Below are positions 35,928-45,208 of a stretch of DNA of 64,000 bases, in pieces. The translations under genes were made by a program, and so were the position numbers. The notes under the pieces are model-generated. The model saw only the letters and a program-made list of their open reading frames with translations, ran no database searches and was not told where the DNA came from. The first letter of the stretch is position 1. Each line of letters begins with the position of its first letter. The stretch is taken from NCBI GenBank assembly GCA_023398955.1, contig JAEWRL010000058.1, positions 5,707 through 69,706 of the forward strand, given 5' to 3'. Origin of the DNA: Pseudomonadota bacterium (GTDB lineage Bacteria > Myxococcota_A > Polyangia > Polyangiales > Polyangiaceae).

Positions 35928-35986
35928 CGGGGAAGGGGCGCCCGAGAAGGGGCGCTCTGATCCCGTATTCCGAACCGCGCGCCGCG

Positions 35987-36012
35987 ACGGAGCGCCACCT
36001 GGCGCGCTCCGT
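35987..36012. terminator. Hairpin between convergent genes
   Basis: ACGGAGCG / CGCTCCGT arms with further CCA/TGG pairing inside. It lies between the OmpA-family stop and the convergent lipoprotein stop. Confidence 0.6.
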
Positions 36013-36014
36013 TG

Positions 36015-36413
36015 CTAGATCGAAGGACAGGCGGCCTCTGCGGCGCGGAGAAGGTCATTGCAGCTGGTCATGTTGCAGGGCCCCTGGTCCAGCTGGCAGC
36101 GATAGGCATCCCGTGTAGCCTGCTGACAGCCAGCGGGCGCCAGCCCCAAGAAGCTGCAGAGGCCCGCACACTGAGACTGGTCCGTGATGCCACCGTTGGT
36201 GAGTTCGGGTCGCACGCAACCAAGACGGAATTGAGCCTCACAGAACTCGCGGCAGACGTCGACTACCTGTTCGCCGATCGGCGCCTGCGACGTCTCGCCG
36301 CCCGTGCCCGAAGCATCCTGTTCGAAGGGGGAGTCATCTTGACCGCAGCCAAGGGCAAAAGCACTCAAGGCCACTGCCGCCAATAGCTTCCTCCCACACC
36401 ACATTCGGTCCAT
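36015..36413 (-). CDS. Cys-containing lipoprotein of unknown function
   Basis: 132 residues from the ATG at 36413, behind GGGAGACCA. The signal ends in the lipobox FALGC. The mature part has ten further Cys (VCREFCEAQFRLGC, QCAGLCSFLGLAPAGC, YRCQLDQGPCNMTSC), which suggests disulfide pairs outside the cytoplasm. The frame stays open far upstream, but that part is antisense to the next lipoprotein gene and begins with Pro/Arg repeats, so it is not counted. I do not recognise the family. Confidence 0.7.
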   Translation of the reverse strand: MDRMWCGRKLLAAVALSAFALGCGQDDSPFEQDASGTGGETSQAPIGEQVVDVCREFCEAQFRLGCVRPELTNGGITDQSQCAGLCSFLGLAPAGCQQATRDAYRCQLDQGPCNMTSCNDLLRAAEAACPSI

Positions 36414-36633
36414 TGGTCTCCCAGCTCCGTTGCAATCTCTCGCGGAGTACGGAAACCCTACACCAGGGCACGGCAACTCGCACCTCCAACCCCAAAACGG
36501 CAACGAGCGCGTACCCCCGATGATCCTCGCGCAGAGGGCGAACGGGAGGCCGGGCGCCCGCCTCGTAGCCCTTCTCGGTTCCCTGGACGCCCTGGGCCTC
36601 AATTGCTGCTCCGAATGACCGCTTCTTGATTCC

Positions 36634-38031
36634 GTGCCGTCTTCGAATGCTGTTCGTGGTGTCTCCTCCGGTTTCCGCCCACACCGGACGTGGCTAACCA
36701 CACTGCTCGTGGCGTTGGCGTGCCACGATCGCGGTCTCCCCGCTCCGCGGATTGACAGCGTTACTCCCAACTCGAGCATCGAGGGGCATCCAGTGCAGGT
36801 ACTCATCCGCGGAGCGGGATACTTCGCGGCGGTTGAAGCCGACCTCGGCAACACCTCACCCCCACGAATCCGCACGGGAGTACGGGTCCGTATCGGTGCC
36901 GTCGAGCTGCCCCATGATGCAACGCTACGCCTCGACTCCGAACGACTCCACGCTGCTCTGCCCGGCACGCTGCTCCGAGGCGTCCATGATGTCTCCGTCG
37001 GCACGGCAGGCGGACTCTGGACCACTCTGCCAGCCGGGTTTTCTGTCGTTGCCAGGACCCCTGACGGTGGCGCCGATGGTATCTCGCGGGGTGGCGCCCT
37101 AGGAGCCGGGGAGACGAGCACCTCAGGGGGAAATGGCAGTGTAGGAGGCATCGACCAAGTCGACACGGCAGGTCGAGGCGGGAACGCGGGCACAGCGCCG
37201 GTAGGGGGAACCGCTGGCGACGCCCTGCCGGGAGGGGGAACCGCTGGCGACGCCCTGCCGGGAGGGAGCGCGGGCTGGGACAACACGGGTGTGAGCGGCG
37301 GCGCAGGCGCAAGTGCCGGATCGACTTCCAGCAAGTTCAGCTGCACCCAGCCGGTGGATTCCGCCACGATCTCGGTCTATCGCTTCGAGTATGACCTGAC
37401 TGACGCAGCCAACAACCATCCCGCCAACTACGCGGGCAGCATCACCCCACAGTTCGTCGATGCTCCACCCAACTGTGGCGTCGCTCTCGCACTACAAACA
37501 AGATACTTCGTCTACATAGGAGATCACCCGGACTGGGATATAACCTCAGGCTCGATCGACTTTTGGTATCTCCCCGGCGCCATCTCCTATGCGAACCCAG
37601 GAGGAATACTCTCCCGTGACGCCGACGGCAGCGCCAGCCCTGGCCACATTACCTTCTACCAGGCAGGGGGCGGCTCCGGAAGGATCGTCGTTCGCATGCA
37701 GGACGGCAACGATCTCTACCTATGCAGTGACGAACCCATCATCCCCGGCGTGTGGACGCACATCGGGCTCAACTTTGGTCCCCCCGTGGTAGAGCTGTAC
37801 GTCGATGGGGTACTCCAGGGCTACACCGGCTCTGTCCCTTTCTACTCGGGGACCGTGGGTTGCGGAGTTGCCGGCACCCATGGCATCGCGGGAAACAACA
37901 ACTTCTGGGTGCTAGGCGCCTCGGCCGACGTCTCGGGGGAGGGCAGCATGGACGGCCTGCGGGGGTTCCTGGATGGCGCGGCCATCAACGCACTTCGCAT
38001 TAGCAGTGTTCGGCGTGATTTCTCGCGCTAG
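36634..38031 (+). CDS. Lipoprotein with IPT-like and LamG-like domains
   Basis: 465 residues from a GTG start. The signal ends in lipobox LVALAC. Residues about 35-135 resemble an IPT/TIG fold (RIDSVTPNSSIEGHPVQVLIRGAGY...GVHDVSVGTAGG). Then comes a Gly/Ala/Thr-rich linker of the kind common in myxobacterial lipoproteins. The C-terminal 220 residues are a concanavalin-like LamG domain (GSIDFWYLPGAISYANPGGILS; GVWTHIGLNFGPPVVELYVDGVLQ; ALRISSVRRD). It is a surface or periplasmic binding protein, and the ligand (possibly glycan) is unknown. The linker contains an exact 30-base duplication. Confidence 0.75.
   Translation: MPSSNAVRGVSSGFRPHRTWLTTLLVALACHDRGLPAPRIDSVTPNSSIEGHPVQVLIRGAGYFAAVEADLGNTSPPRIRTGVRVRIGAVELPHDATLRLDSERLHAALPGTLLRGVHDVSVGTAGGLWTTLPAGFSVVARTPDGGADGISRGGALGAGETSTSGGNGSVGGIDQVDTAGRGGNAGTAPVGGTAGDALPGGGTAGDALPGGSAGWDNTGVSGGAGASAGSTSSKFSCTQPVDSATISVYRFEYDLTDAANNHPANYAGSITPQFVDAPPNCGVALALQTRYFVYIGDHPDWDITSGSIDFWYLPGAISYANPGGILSRDADGSASPGHITFYQAGGGSGRIVVRMQDGNDLYLCSDEPIIPGVWTHIGLNFGPPVVELYVDGVLQGYTGSVPFYSGTVGCGVAGTHGIAGNNNFWVLGASADVSGEGSMDGLRGFLDGAAINALRISSVRRDFSR
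37204..37266 (+). repeat. 30-base tandem direct repeat in a Gly-rich linker
   Basis: The unit GGGAACCGCTGGCGACGCCC plus CTGCCGGGAG occurs twice in a row and in frame, giving GGTAGDALP twice. This is slippage-type expansion of the linker. Confidence 0.8.
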
Positions 38032-38154
38032 TGGGGTTCAAGCCTCGGCCCCGCGGAGCTCCTTCCAGGGTCCCGGGTACCGTGGCAGTCCGCCACGCAG
38101 GCCTCAACCCGAGGTCACACCCTTGCTCCGGGATCGAATGCCCGAGGGAAGCAC

Positions 38155-38586
38155 CTACAGCCCTCTTCGGTCACGCTCCGTCGGCAGCCTCGACGCGCTA
38201 TCAGATTCGTTGCCGGGGGCCAATCCCGCTGCGATCGCCCGTCGAATCACGAGATCTGCAAGCGTCTCATCGATACCCAGCTCCTGAGACACCTTCACCC
38301 GAACGCCACGCCAGCGCGCCGCAGCTTCGCTCGCCAGGCGCGGAATGTCTTCATAAGCGTGCCGCCCGGGTGCCAAGAAGTACGGGACCACTATGATGCT
38401 CGATGCACCACCTCGCGCCAGGTGCTCGATCGCAGAAGAAATCGACGGCTCCGCCAGCTCCATGTGCGCGTAGGCGACGGAGACACGCTCTCCGAGGCGC
38501 TGCTGCACCAGCGCAGCGATCGAAGCGAGCTGGGTGTTCGATTCATGGCGACGGCTTCCATGATCCACGAGGAGCAACGCCTGCAT
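38155..38586 (-). CDS. CbiX/SirB-type chelatase-like protein
   Basis: 143 residues, one CbiX/SirB domain. LLLVDHGSRRHESN carries the catalytic metal-site His near residue 9. AYAHMELAEPSISSAIEHLARGG and IIVVPYFLAPGRHAYEDIP follow, with the second His in the latter. Small single-domain members insert Co or Fe into sirohydrochlorin for cobalamin, siroheme or related tetrapyrroles. No other tetrapyrrole gene is adjacent, so the metal is undecided. It is divergent from glgX. Confidence 0.88.
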   Translation of the reverse strand: MQALLLVDHGSRRHESNTQLASIAALVQQRLGERVSVAYAHMELAEPSISSAIEHLARGGASSIIVVPYFLAPGRHAYEDIPRLASEAAARWRGVRVKVSQELGIDETLADLVIRRAIAAGLAPGNESDSASRLPTERDRRGL

Positions 38587-38698
38587 GGGCGCGGGTATGG
38601 GGCCAAAGGAGGCCAGCGAGAAGCTTTCTCCGGCTGCTCCGGCGAATCGCCGCGATTTCTCGAAGAGCGCTGTGATTCCGACGATCGCGGCACCGCCA

Positions 38699-38714
38699 TG
38701 GCACGCAATTTGCT
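38699..38714 (+). promoter_or_regulatory. Sigma-54 promoter of glgX (exact consensus)
   Basis: Plus strand TGGCAC-GCAAT-TTGCT matches the -24/-12 consensus at every position and lies 48 bases before the ATG at 38763. Confidence 0.75.
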
Positions 38715-38762
38715 AGGCGCAGGTGCGACGCGCACCCACAACGGCGTGTCGAGTAGGAAGCG

Positions 38763-40874
38763 ATGACCCCAACTACGATCAAGTGCTTGCCAGGCCACCC
38801 CTACCCCCTCGGACCGACTTGGGACGGAAACGGTACGAACTTCGCTCTCTTTTCGGAGAATGCAACGAAGGTCGAGCTCTGTCTCTTCCAGGGTTCGACT
38901 GAAACGCGCGTCACCCTCCCCGAGGTAACGCATTACTGCTGGCACGGGTACCTGCCAAACGTCAAGCCGGGCCAGCGGTATGGCTACCGTGTGCACGGTC
39001 CCTATGAGCCCCGTCATGGGCATCGGTTCAATCCGAACAAGCTGCTCCTCGATCCCTATGCCAAGGCCATCGATGGCGAGGTCCGCTGGACTGACAAGCT
39101 CTTCGCCTACGAGATTGGGCACGAGGACGCAGACCTCAGTCAGGATTCTCGGGACAGCGCATCCTGCATGCCCAAGGGCGTGGTCGTCGACGGCGCGTTC
39201 GACTGGGGCAGCGACCAGCTCCTGCGCCGTCCCTGGCACGAGACCATCATCTACGAGGCCCATGTTCGTGGCTTCACGAAACGACATCCAGCGATCCCGG
39301 AGGCCCTTCGTGGCACCTACGCGGGCCTAGCCTCAGAACCCGCCATCGAACACCTTCGTCGCTTGGGCGTCACGGCCATAGAGCTCCTGCCCGTGCACTC
39401 CTACGTGCCCGACCGGCACCTGGTCGAGCGAGGCCTCACGAACTACTGGGGCTATAACTCCATTGGCTTCTTCGCACCCCACGCTCGCTATGCGCACGAG
39501 CAGGACCCCGCCGGAACTATCCTCGAGTTCAAACGGATGGTGAAGGCGCTTCATGCAGCGGGCATCGAGGTCATTCTGGACGTAGTCTACAACCACACTG
39601 CCGAGGGCAATCACTTGGGCCCCATGTTGTCATTCAGGGGCATCGACAATGCTGCATACTATCGCCTCCTCGGCGACGACCCGCGTTACTATATGGACTA
39701 CACGGGCTGCGGCAACACGCTCAACATGATGCACCCGAAGTCCTTACAGCTCATCATGGACAGCCTCCGCTACTGGGTGACAGAGATGCACGTGGATGGC
39801 TTCCGCTTCGACCTGGCAGCTGCATTGGCGCGAGAGCTCCATGAGGTCGATCGCCTCGGCGCGTTCTTCGACACCATCGGGCAAGACCCCGTCATCTCTC
39901 AGGTGAAGCTCATCGCGGAGCCCTGGGATCTCGGAGAGGGCGGGTATCAGGTGGGTAACTTTCCGCCTGGTTGGACGGAGTGGAACGGCCGGTACCGCGA
40001 CTGCGTTCGAGAGTACTGGCGGGGAACGCCGCAGACCCTCGGCGAGTTCGCCAACAGGTTCACTGGCAGCTCCGACCTGTACGCGCAGACGGGACGGCGC
40101 CCCCACGCGAGTATCAACTTCATCACCGCCCACGATGGCTTCAGCCTTCGCGATCTCGTTTCGTACGAAGAAAAGCACAATGAAGCGAATGGCGAAGACA
40201 ATTGTGATGGAGAGAATCATAACCGCTCGAGCAATCATGGCGCCGAGGGCCCGAGCGACGACCCGACAGTCTCCGCGGCGCGGGCACGGCAACAGCGCAA
40301 CTTCCTCACTACACTGATCCTGTCCCAGGGCGTGCCCATGCTGCTCGGGGGCGATGAGCTCGGCAGGACTCAGCAGGGGAACAACAATGCCTTCTGTCAG
40401 GACAACGAGCTCTCCTGGTTCGACTGGGACTCGGTCGACGAGGAGCTCATCGAATTCACGTGCCGCCTCATCGCGCTCCGGCGTAAGCATCCCGGGCTTC
40501 GGCGGAGGCGTTGGTTCCACGGACGCCCCATTCGCGGCAAGGAAGTGCGGGATATTGGCTGGTTCAGGCCAGATGGCGCCGAGATGTCCGACGAGGACTG
40601 GGACGTGGGGCATGCTCGGGCACTAGGGATTTTCCTCAATGGAGGTAACCTCTCTGCAGACGCGCGGGGGGAGACCGTGCACGACGCCAGCTTCTACTTG
40701 GTGTTCAACGCTGGGGACGAGCCGGCGCCCTTCACGCTCCCGCCCGAGGCCTGGGCGGCAGGCTGGGAGCGTGTTCTCGTCACCGACTCCGCCAGCTTTG
40801 AATCCGCACGGTTTGGCCCCCAGGAGGAGATCTTGGTGGGCCCTCGGGCGATCGTGGTGCTGCGCTCCGTCTGA
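38763..40874 (+). CDS. glgX: Glycogen debranching enzyme GlgX
   Basis: 703-residue GH13 isoamylase-type enzyme that removes alpha-1,6 branches left by glycogen phosphorylase. An N-terminal CBM48 (YPLGPTWDGNGTNFALFSE) precedes the TIM barrel with DVVYNHTAEGNHLGP, nucleophile in DGFRFDLA (Asp350), acid/base in LIAEPWDLG (Glu386) and stabiliser in TAHDGFSLRDL (Asp458). GEDNCDGENHNRSSNHGAEGPSDD is the typical GlgX loop. Length is normal for the family. An exact sigma-54 element precedes it, so glycogen turnover is tied to the surrounding stress genes. Confidence 0.95.
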   Translation: MTPTTIKCLPGHPYPLGPTWDGNGTNFALFSENATKVELCLFQGSTETRVTLPEVTHYCWHGYLPNVKPGQRYGYRVHGPYEPRHGHRFNPNKLLLDPYAKAIDGEVRWTDKLFAYEIGHEDADLSQDSRDSASCMPKGVVVDGAFDWGSDQLLRRPWHETIIYEAHVRGFTKRHPAIPEALRGTYAGLASEPAIEHLRRLGVTAIELLPVHSYVPDRHLVERGLTNYWGYNSIGFFAPHARYAHEQDPAGTILEFKRMVKALHAAGIEVILDVVYNHTAEGNHLGPMLSFRGIDNAAYYRLLGDDPRYYMDYTGCGNTLNMMHPKSLQLIMDSLRYWVTEMHVDGFRFDLAAALARELHEVDRLGAFFDTIGQDPVISQVKLIAEPWDLGEGGYQVGNFPPGWTEWNGRYRDCVREYWRGTPQTLGEFANRFTGSSDLYAQTGRRPHASINFITAHDGFSLRDLVSYEEKHNEANGEDNCDGENHNRSSNHGAEGPSDDPTVSAARARQQRNFLTTLILSQGVPMLLGGDELGRTQQGNNNAFCQDNELSWFDWDSVDEELIEFTCRLIALRRKHPGLRRRRWFHGRPIRGKEVRDIGWFRPDGAEMSDEDWDVGHARALGIFLNGGNLSADARGETVHDASFYLVFNAGDEPAPFTLPPEAWAAGWERVLVTDSASFESARFGPQEEILVGPRAIVVLRSV

Positions 40875-40885
40875 TCCCATGGGAC

Positions 40886-40901
40886 GGGCATGCGCCTTGC
40901 A
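40886..40901 (+). promoter_or_regulatory. Candidate sigma-54 promoter, first hemerythrin
   Basis: Plus strand GGGCAT-GCGCC-TTGCA: two mismatches in the -24 half, GG kept, exact -12 half, 103 bases before the ATG at 41005. Confidence 0.4.
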
Positions 40902-41004
40902 GCCATAGGTGCTTGCCGGTGCTTTGGACAGCGCCCGTCCGTGGCGCAGGAACCGGCCGGCGCAACGCGCCGTAACAGAATCCCAGATCAAGGAGTCGAT
41001 TCTC

Positions 41005-41526
41005 ATGCCGAATAAATTTGAAGAAGCAATTTCTAAAGGTGCGGGCAAGGTCGGCGCATTGGCCGCCGAAATGAAGGGGCTGCGAGGTGTGTTCAGCACG
41101 CTTGCGGAGGAACATAAGGAGGTCTCCGCGCTGCTGAAGCGGGCTGTTTCAGCAAAGGATCCCGCCAAGAAGGAGGACTTGTGGAGGAAGATTCGACTGG
41201 AGCTCCTTTCCCACGAACGTGCAGAGCGGCAGGAGGTCTATCCGCACCTGGCCAACGGGGGAGCACTCCAAGGAGTCGTCCAAGAACACCGCGTGGAGGC
41301 GGAGCAGCTCGAGGCGATCATCGCTGAGCTAGATGCCTTGGATCCGCGCTCCGACGCCTGGGATACCTCCCTGCGGAAACTCGAGTCAGTCGTCAAGCAA
41401 CACGTAGACCAAGAAGAGAACGAATACTTCCCGCAGGCACAGGATGCCATCGGCAAGGACGGTGCTGCCCGGCTCGACCCGGCCTTCCGAGCTGCCAAGC
41501 AGAGTTTCATGGCGCGGTTGTCGTAG
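41005..41526 (+). CDS. Hemerythrin-like HHE-domain protein
   Basis: 173 residues from an ATG behind AAGGAG. It has a four-helix hemerythrin fold with its di-iron ligands spaced as usual: LAEEHKEV, LSHERAERQEVYPHL, VQEHRVEAEQL and KQHVDQEENEYFPQA. It lacks a signal and is probably cytoplasmic. Such proteins bind O2, NO or iron, or guard against oxidative stress; the role here is open. An upstream start 32 codons earlier has no ribosome site. A hairpin follows the stop. Confidence 0.88.
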   Translation: MPNKFEEAISKGAGKVGALAAEMKGLRGVFSTLAEEHKEVSALLKRAVSAKDPAKKEDLWRKIRLELLSHERAERQEVYPHLANGGALQGVVQEHRVEAEQLEAIIAELDALDPRSDAWDTSLRKLESVVKQHVDQEENEYFPQAQDAIGKDGAARLDPAFRAAKQSFMARLS

Positions 41527-41541
41527 GCGTCGGCGCGGAAC

Positions 41542-41571
41542 GCGGCGGTGTCGAGAGATGGACGCCGCCGC
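41542..41571. terminator. Hairpin between convergent genes
   Basis: GCGGCGG / CCGCCGC arms with an additional GTC/GAC pair around a GAGAGAT loop, between hemerythrin and debranching-enzyme stops. Confidence 0.6.
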
Positions 41572-41602
41572 CTTCCGGTGCAGGCAGGCCCGCTCGCCCG
41601 CT

Positions 41603-43753
41603 CTAGCGCACCGAGACTACCTCCACCTCGCCGTCCGCGTCGATGACGGTGACCCCAACGTCCTCTGGATAGCGCCGCAGGCGGAGGTTCACCTGGGCCG
41701 CACCGACTCGCAGCCCGAAGATCTCTAGTTGGTCGATGAAGGCAGGCAACACCGGACGGCGAAACACGACTCGCCGCTCCTCGCCGTCAATCTCGATACC
41801 CAGGACCGCGTGCAGGAGCATGAACACCGAACCTGACGCCCACGCTTGCGGCGAGCAGGCAACCGGGTAACGCGTAGGAGGCCGCCCTCTTTCTCTCTCG
41901 AAGCCACAGAATAGCTCGGGGAGCCGCCGCGACTCCATAGATAGCGCCACGTCGAAGAGCGCCGTGAGAATGCGCGCCGCGAAGCCGCGGTGCCCATAGC
42001 GCGCGAGCCCCTCGGCCGCGATTGCTGTGTCGTGGGGCCAGACGGAGCCATTGTGATAGGACATGGGGTTGAACCGTCTTTCACCGACGGCCAGCGTCCG
42101 CAAACCCCACCCACTGAAGAGCTCCGGCGATAGGAGTTGGCGCGCCAACGGTCCGCCACGCTCTGGAAGTGCTATCCCGGTGAACAGGCAGTGGGCGGCA
42201 TTGGAGGTGCGCACCCGGCAAGGACGCTTCTTGGCATCCAGAGCGAGAGCATAGGTGCCCAGGTCATCGCACCAGAATGCGCGATCGAAGCGCTGGCGTA
42301 GGCGCTCTGCCTGCTCGCGCCAACGCTCGGCCAGACCCGGCTCTCCCAGCTGTCGCGCCAACGACGCCATCCCTGCCCGCGCGGCATAGGCATATCCCTG
42401 CACCTCGCAGAGCGCGATGGGAGCCTCTGCGGGGGACCCGTCCGCGTGAAACACTGAATCGTGAGAGTCCTTCCAGCCTTGCTGCACCAACCCATCGCTC
42501 GAACGCCGCCCGTACTCGACGAAGCCATCATCATCGACGTCCCCACTCTGCTCGATCCAATCCATCGCGCGCAGCAGCATTGGCCAGATCGCTTCGAGGA
42601 ACTGCCGGTCCCCGGTAGCCGCGGTGTACCTGTGCGCCAGCATCACGTAGAGGGGCGTCGAGTCGATGCTCCCATAGTACCGTCCAAACGGGATCTCCCT
42701 CAGGGCGGCCATTTCCCCTTCACGGAGCTCATGGAGAATCTTCCCAGGCTCGGCGTCCGCAGCCGCATCGAACTCGGTCGCCTGATGCGCAGAGAGGAAG
42801 CCGAGGACACCGCGCGCGAGGCCGGGGTCCATCCAGAGAGTTTGAAGCGCGGTGATGATCCCATCCCTACCGAAAACGGTGCTGAACCACGGCACGCCCG
42901 CGTAGGGATAGCGGCCATGCGGTGTCCGCGTCACAAGCATGTTCAGATCGGAGGTGGACCGGTTGATCCACTCGTTGAACTGGGCGTTCGTCGTCACGAT
43001 GCGGCACGCGCCGTCTTCCTTCTGCGTTTCGGCGATCGGTGGGACGCTCTCGACCAGCCTTGGCTTGTCGCCCTCGGAGCTTTCGCACTCAGCGAACAGC
43101 TCCACAGAGCGCGTCTCCCCCGGTTCCAAGCGGACGCAGTGCTCCGCATAGCAGTCGGTCAGTGTATCCGGCGGTGGCGCGAACAGGAAACGAGTCGCCC
43201 TTCGCATGCCGTCGAGACCCATGTACGTCAGCTCGACCTCGCTCCCGCTGAGCGTGCTTGGCAGGCGCTCACCGCGCTTCTCTCGGCTGGTACCGCGCAC
43301 CTCGAAAATGTCAGCGAAATCAGCCGCGAAGTCGATGCGCAGGATAACCGCGGCACCTCCGCCGCCATAATTGGCCAGCGACAGGACCTCGCGGTAGGCG
43401 CCATCCCGCAACACCACCGAACGCGCCAGGTGTACTGTTCCGTGGGGGATGGGGGGCGCCCCTTCCCGATGGATATCCGGATTCGTCACGTCCACGGCCA
43501 GCCTGGCGTTGTCATCCATAGCGGCAGAGCTCAATAGTAACGGCTCCTGCCGCTCCAAACGAAGCCGCAGCTTCGAGATATAGCGAGTTCCCCGATGGTA
43601 GAGTCCCTGTTCGCCGAGCCCACGTTGCTCGATGTTTCCGAGTGGGTTCGCCACGAGGAAAGTATCCCCGTGCTTGAGCACCCGAATGTTGCCCGTGGAA
43701 TGGCCGGAAGTGCCCGCGACGTGATACCGTTCTTCATTCGCTAGTTCATTCAT
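41603..43753 (-). CDS. Amylo-alpha-1,6-glucosidase-type glycogen debranching enzyme
   Basis: 716 residues. The N-terminal beta-domain is of the debranching-enzyme N-terminal type (LKHGDTFLVANPLGNIE, GLYHRGTRYISKLRL). An (alpha/alpha)6 barrel follows: YPYAGVPWFSTVFGRDGIITALQ, GKILHELREGEMA, YYGSIDSTPLYVMLAHRY, GLVQQGWKDSHDS, ALCEVQGYAYAA and YHNGSVWPHDTAI. This architecture acts on alpha-1,6-linked glucose of glycogen or related glucans. The ATG at 43753 follows GGAGG; an upstream start adds 12 unlikely residues. It lies 25 bases behind the GT4 gene and is probably cotranscribed with it. Confidence 0.9.
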   Translation of the reverse strand: MNELANEERYHVAGTSGHSTGNIRVLKHGDTFLVANPLGNIEQRGLGEQGLYHRGTRYISKLRLRLERQEPLLLSSAAMDDNARLAVDVTNPDIHREGAPPIPHGTVHLARSVVLRDGAYREVLSLANYGGGGAAVILRIDFAADFADIFEVRGTSREKRGERLPSTLSGSEVELTYMGLDGMRRATRFLFAPPPDTLTDCYAEHCVRLEPGETRSVELFAECESSEGDKPRLVESVPPIAETQKEDGACRIVTTNAQFNEWINRSTSDLNMLVTRTPHGRYPYAGVPWFSTVFGRDGIITALQTLWMDPGLARGVLGFLSAHQATEFDAAADAEPGKILHELREGEMAALREIPFGRYYGSIDSTPLYVMLAHRYTAATGDRQFLEAIWPMLLRAMDWIEQSGDVDDDGFVEYGRRSSDGLVQQGWKDSHDSVFHADGSPAEAPIALCEVQGYAYAARAGMASLARQLGEPGLAERWREQAERLRQRFDRAFWCDDLGTYALALDAKKRPCRVRTSNAAHCLFTGIALPERGGPLARQLLSPELFSGWGLRTLAVGERRFNPMSYHNGSVWPHDTAIAAEGLARYGHRGFAARILTALFDVALSMESRRLPELFCGFERERGRPPTRYPVACSPQAWASGSVFMLLHAVLGIEIDGEERRVVFRRPVLPAFIDQLEIFGLRVGAAQVNLRLRRYPEDVGVTVIDADGEVEVVSVR

Positions 43754-43778
43754 CGCGTGCACCTCCGCACCTCTCCGT

Positions 43779-44831
43779 TCACGCTGCACTCACTGGACGC
43801 CGCACGACGGGGCGGGCAAGGAACTCGTAGAGCCTGACGTAGTCCGTGGCCATCCTGCGGGCGGAGAAGCGCCGCTCGAAGGTCGCCCGGACCGCATGTC
43901 GGTCGAGCTGGAGGGCACGCTCCACCGCTTTGACCGCTTCCGGCACGCTCGTGACGGTGAACCCGGTAAGCCCTTCGTCGATGACTTCGGGCACCGAACC
44001 GTGGCGGAAGGCGACCACCGGCGTTCCGCACGCCATGGCCTCGATCATCGCCAAGCCAAAGGGCTCTGGCCAGTCGATGGGGAAGAGCAGGGCGCTGGCA
44101 TTGCCCACGAACTCTGACTTTTCTCCATCAGAGATCTCCCCCACGTAGGTCACCAGCGGATGCTCGAGCAGACCCACGATCTCCCGCTCGAAGTACGCCT
44201 GATCTGCCTTGTCCACCTTCGCGGCGATTCGTAGAGGCATTCCCAGACGCTTAGCGATCTCGATGGCTCTGTCGACTCTCTTCTCGGGGCAGATCCGGCC
44301 GAGAAACGCGAGATAACCCCGCGGCTTCGCTTGGAACGTCAGCAGGTCGCAGGGTAAGCCGTGCATGACGGTGCCAAACCAATTGGCCTGAGGGAGCGGA
44401 CGCCGCTGGGATTCGGAGATCGAAACGACGCGCATGTCCGGATAGCGTCTATAGAGCTCCTGCAGATCAGGAATATCGAGCCGCCCGTGCAAGGTCGTCA
44501 TCTGGCGTAAGCCCAACAAGCGAGAAGTCAGGAAATGCAGGTAGTCGATATGGAAGTGAATGACATCATACTCGTGTGCCTCTCTGCCAACCATGTCCAG
44601 CATGACGAAGTGGTGAGCCAGAGAGTCGATGCATTCGGTGTCTAGTCGCAGGGAACGCTCGCAGGGAGCGACGAGACGTGCGGACGTCGACGAGTCCCCC
44701 GATGCGTACAGCGTCACGTCGTGCCCCAACGCGACGAGTTCCTCGGTCAGGTAGTGAACGACCCTCTCGGTCCCCCCATATGCCTTCGGGGGTACGCTCT
44801 CGTAGAGGGGTGCAACTTGCGCAATCTTCAT
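43779..44831 (-). CDS. Family 4 glycosyltransferase (GT-B)
   Basis: 350 residues. The N-terminal half is the acceptor domain (KIAQVAPLYESVPPKAYGGTERVV, DVIHFHIDYLHF). The C-terminal half is a donor domain with GRICPEKRVDRAIEIAKRLG and the nucleotide-sugar motif PEPFGLAMIEAMACGTPVVAF. It is probably a retaining transferase using a nucleotide-activated sugar. Genes like this often travel with the amylo-glucosidase type encoded directly downstream, which suggests an alpha-glucan or glycolipid role, but the product is unknown. An exact sigma-54 element lies 45 bases upstream. Confidence 0.88.
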   Translation of the reverse strand: MKIAQVAPLYESVPPKAYGGTERVVHYLTEELVALGHDVTLYASGDSSTSARLVAPCERSLRLDTECIDSLAHHFVMLDMVGREAHEYDVIHFHIDYLHFLTSRLLGLRQMTTLHGRLDIPDLQELYRRYPDMRVVSISESQRRPLPQANWFGTVMHGLPCDLLTFQAKPRGYLAFLGRICPEKRVDRAIEIAKRLGMPLRIAAKVDKADQAYFEREIVGLLEHPLVTYVGEISDGEKSEFVGNASALLFPIDWPEPFGLAMIEAMACGTPVVAFRHGSVPEVIDEGLTGFTVTSVPEAVKAVERALQLDRHAVRATFERRFSARRMATDYVRLYEFLARPVVRRPVSAA

Positions 44832-44876
44832 GTAGTGCTCCTGGTCCTGGAGGCAGATGCGCTCCAGCGCGATCTA

Positions 44877-44892
44877 AGCAAGCGCAGTGCCA
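44877..44892 (-). promoter_or_regulatory. Sigma-54 promoter of the GT4 operon (exact consensus)
   Basis: Minus strand TGGCAC-TGCGC-TTGCT matches the consensus at every position, 45 bases before the ATG at 44831. Confidence 0.75.
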
Positions 44893-45208
44893 CGCTCGAG
44901 ACCTCGCCCTTGAGCTGGTCGTCTTCCCCCCTGGCCTTCGGGGTTGATGGCTTCTGAGCGGGAGAGCTCGTGCTGAGAAATGCCTTCCGCAGGCCGTGCT
45001 GCGTGGAGGAGCCGTGCTCCCGGGGCAGGCATCCCAGTGGCAGGTTGCCACCGGATGTGACGAAATCCTGCGCGCATCGGCGCGCCGGAGCTACGTCGCG
45101 CGATCGCGCGCGGACCCCAGCATGGTGTGCGAACCGCGCGGTCCTGGGCTCGTGCCTGCCGGCCTCAACCCTCGTTGCAGGAACGGGTTGGGGGCTCGTA
45201 GCGAGGCT
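44893..45208. other. Intergenic, nothing else seen
   Basis: Lies between the GT4 promoter and the stop of the second hemerythrin. No gene or repeat is recognised. Confidence 0.5.

Noticed and set aside
36414..37367. N-terminal extension of the minus-strand lipoprotein at 36015
   Set aside because: Antisense to the IPT/LamG lipoprotein; Pro/Arg-rich; a good ribosome site and signal peptide begin at 36413.
38034..38060. tRNA-like GGTTCAAGCC stretch
   Set aside because: No cloverleaf arms or acceptor stem can be formed around it. I found no tRNA, rRNA or CRISPR array in the window.
42461..43537. 358-codon plus-strand frame
   Set aside because: Lies wholly antisense to the debranching enzyme, whose motifs are clear.
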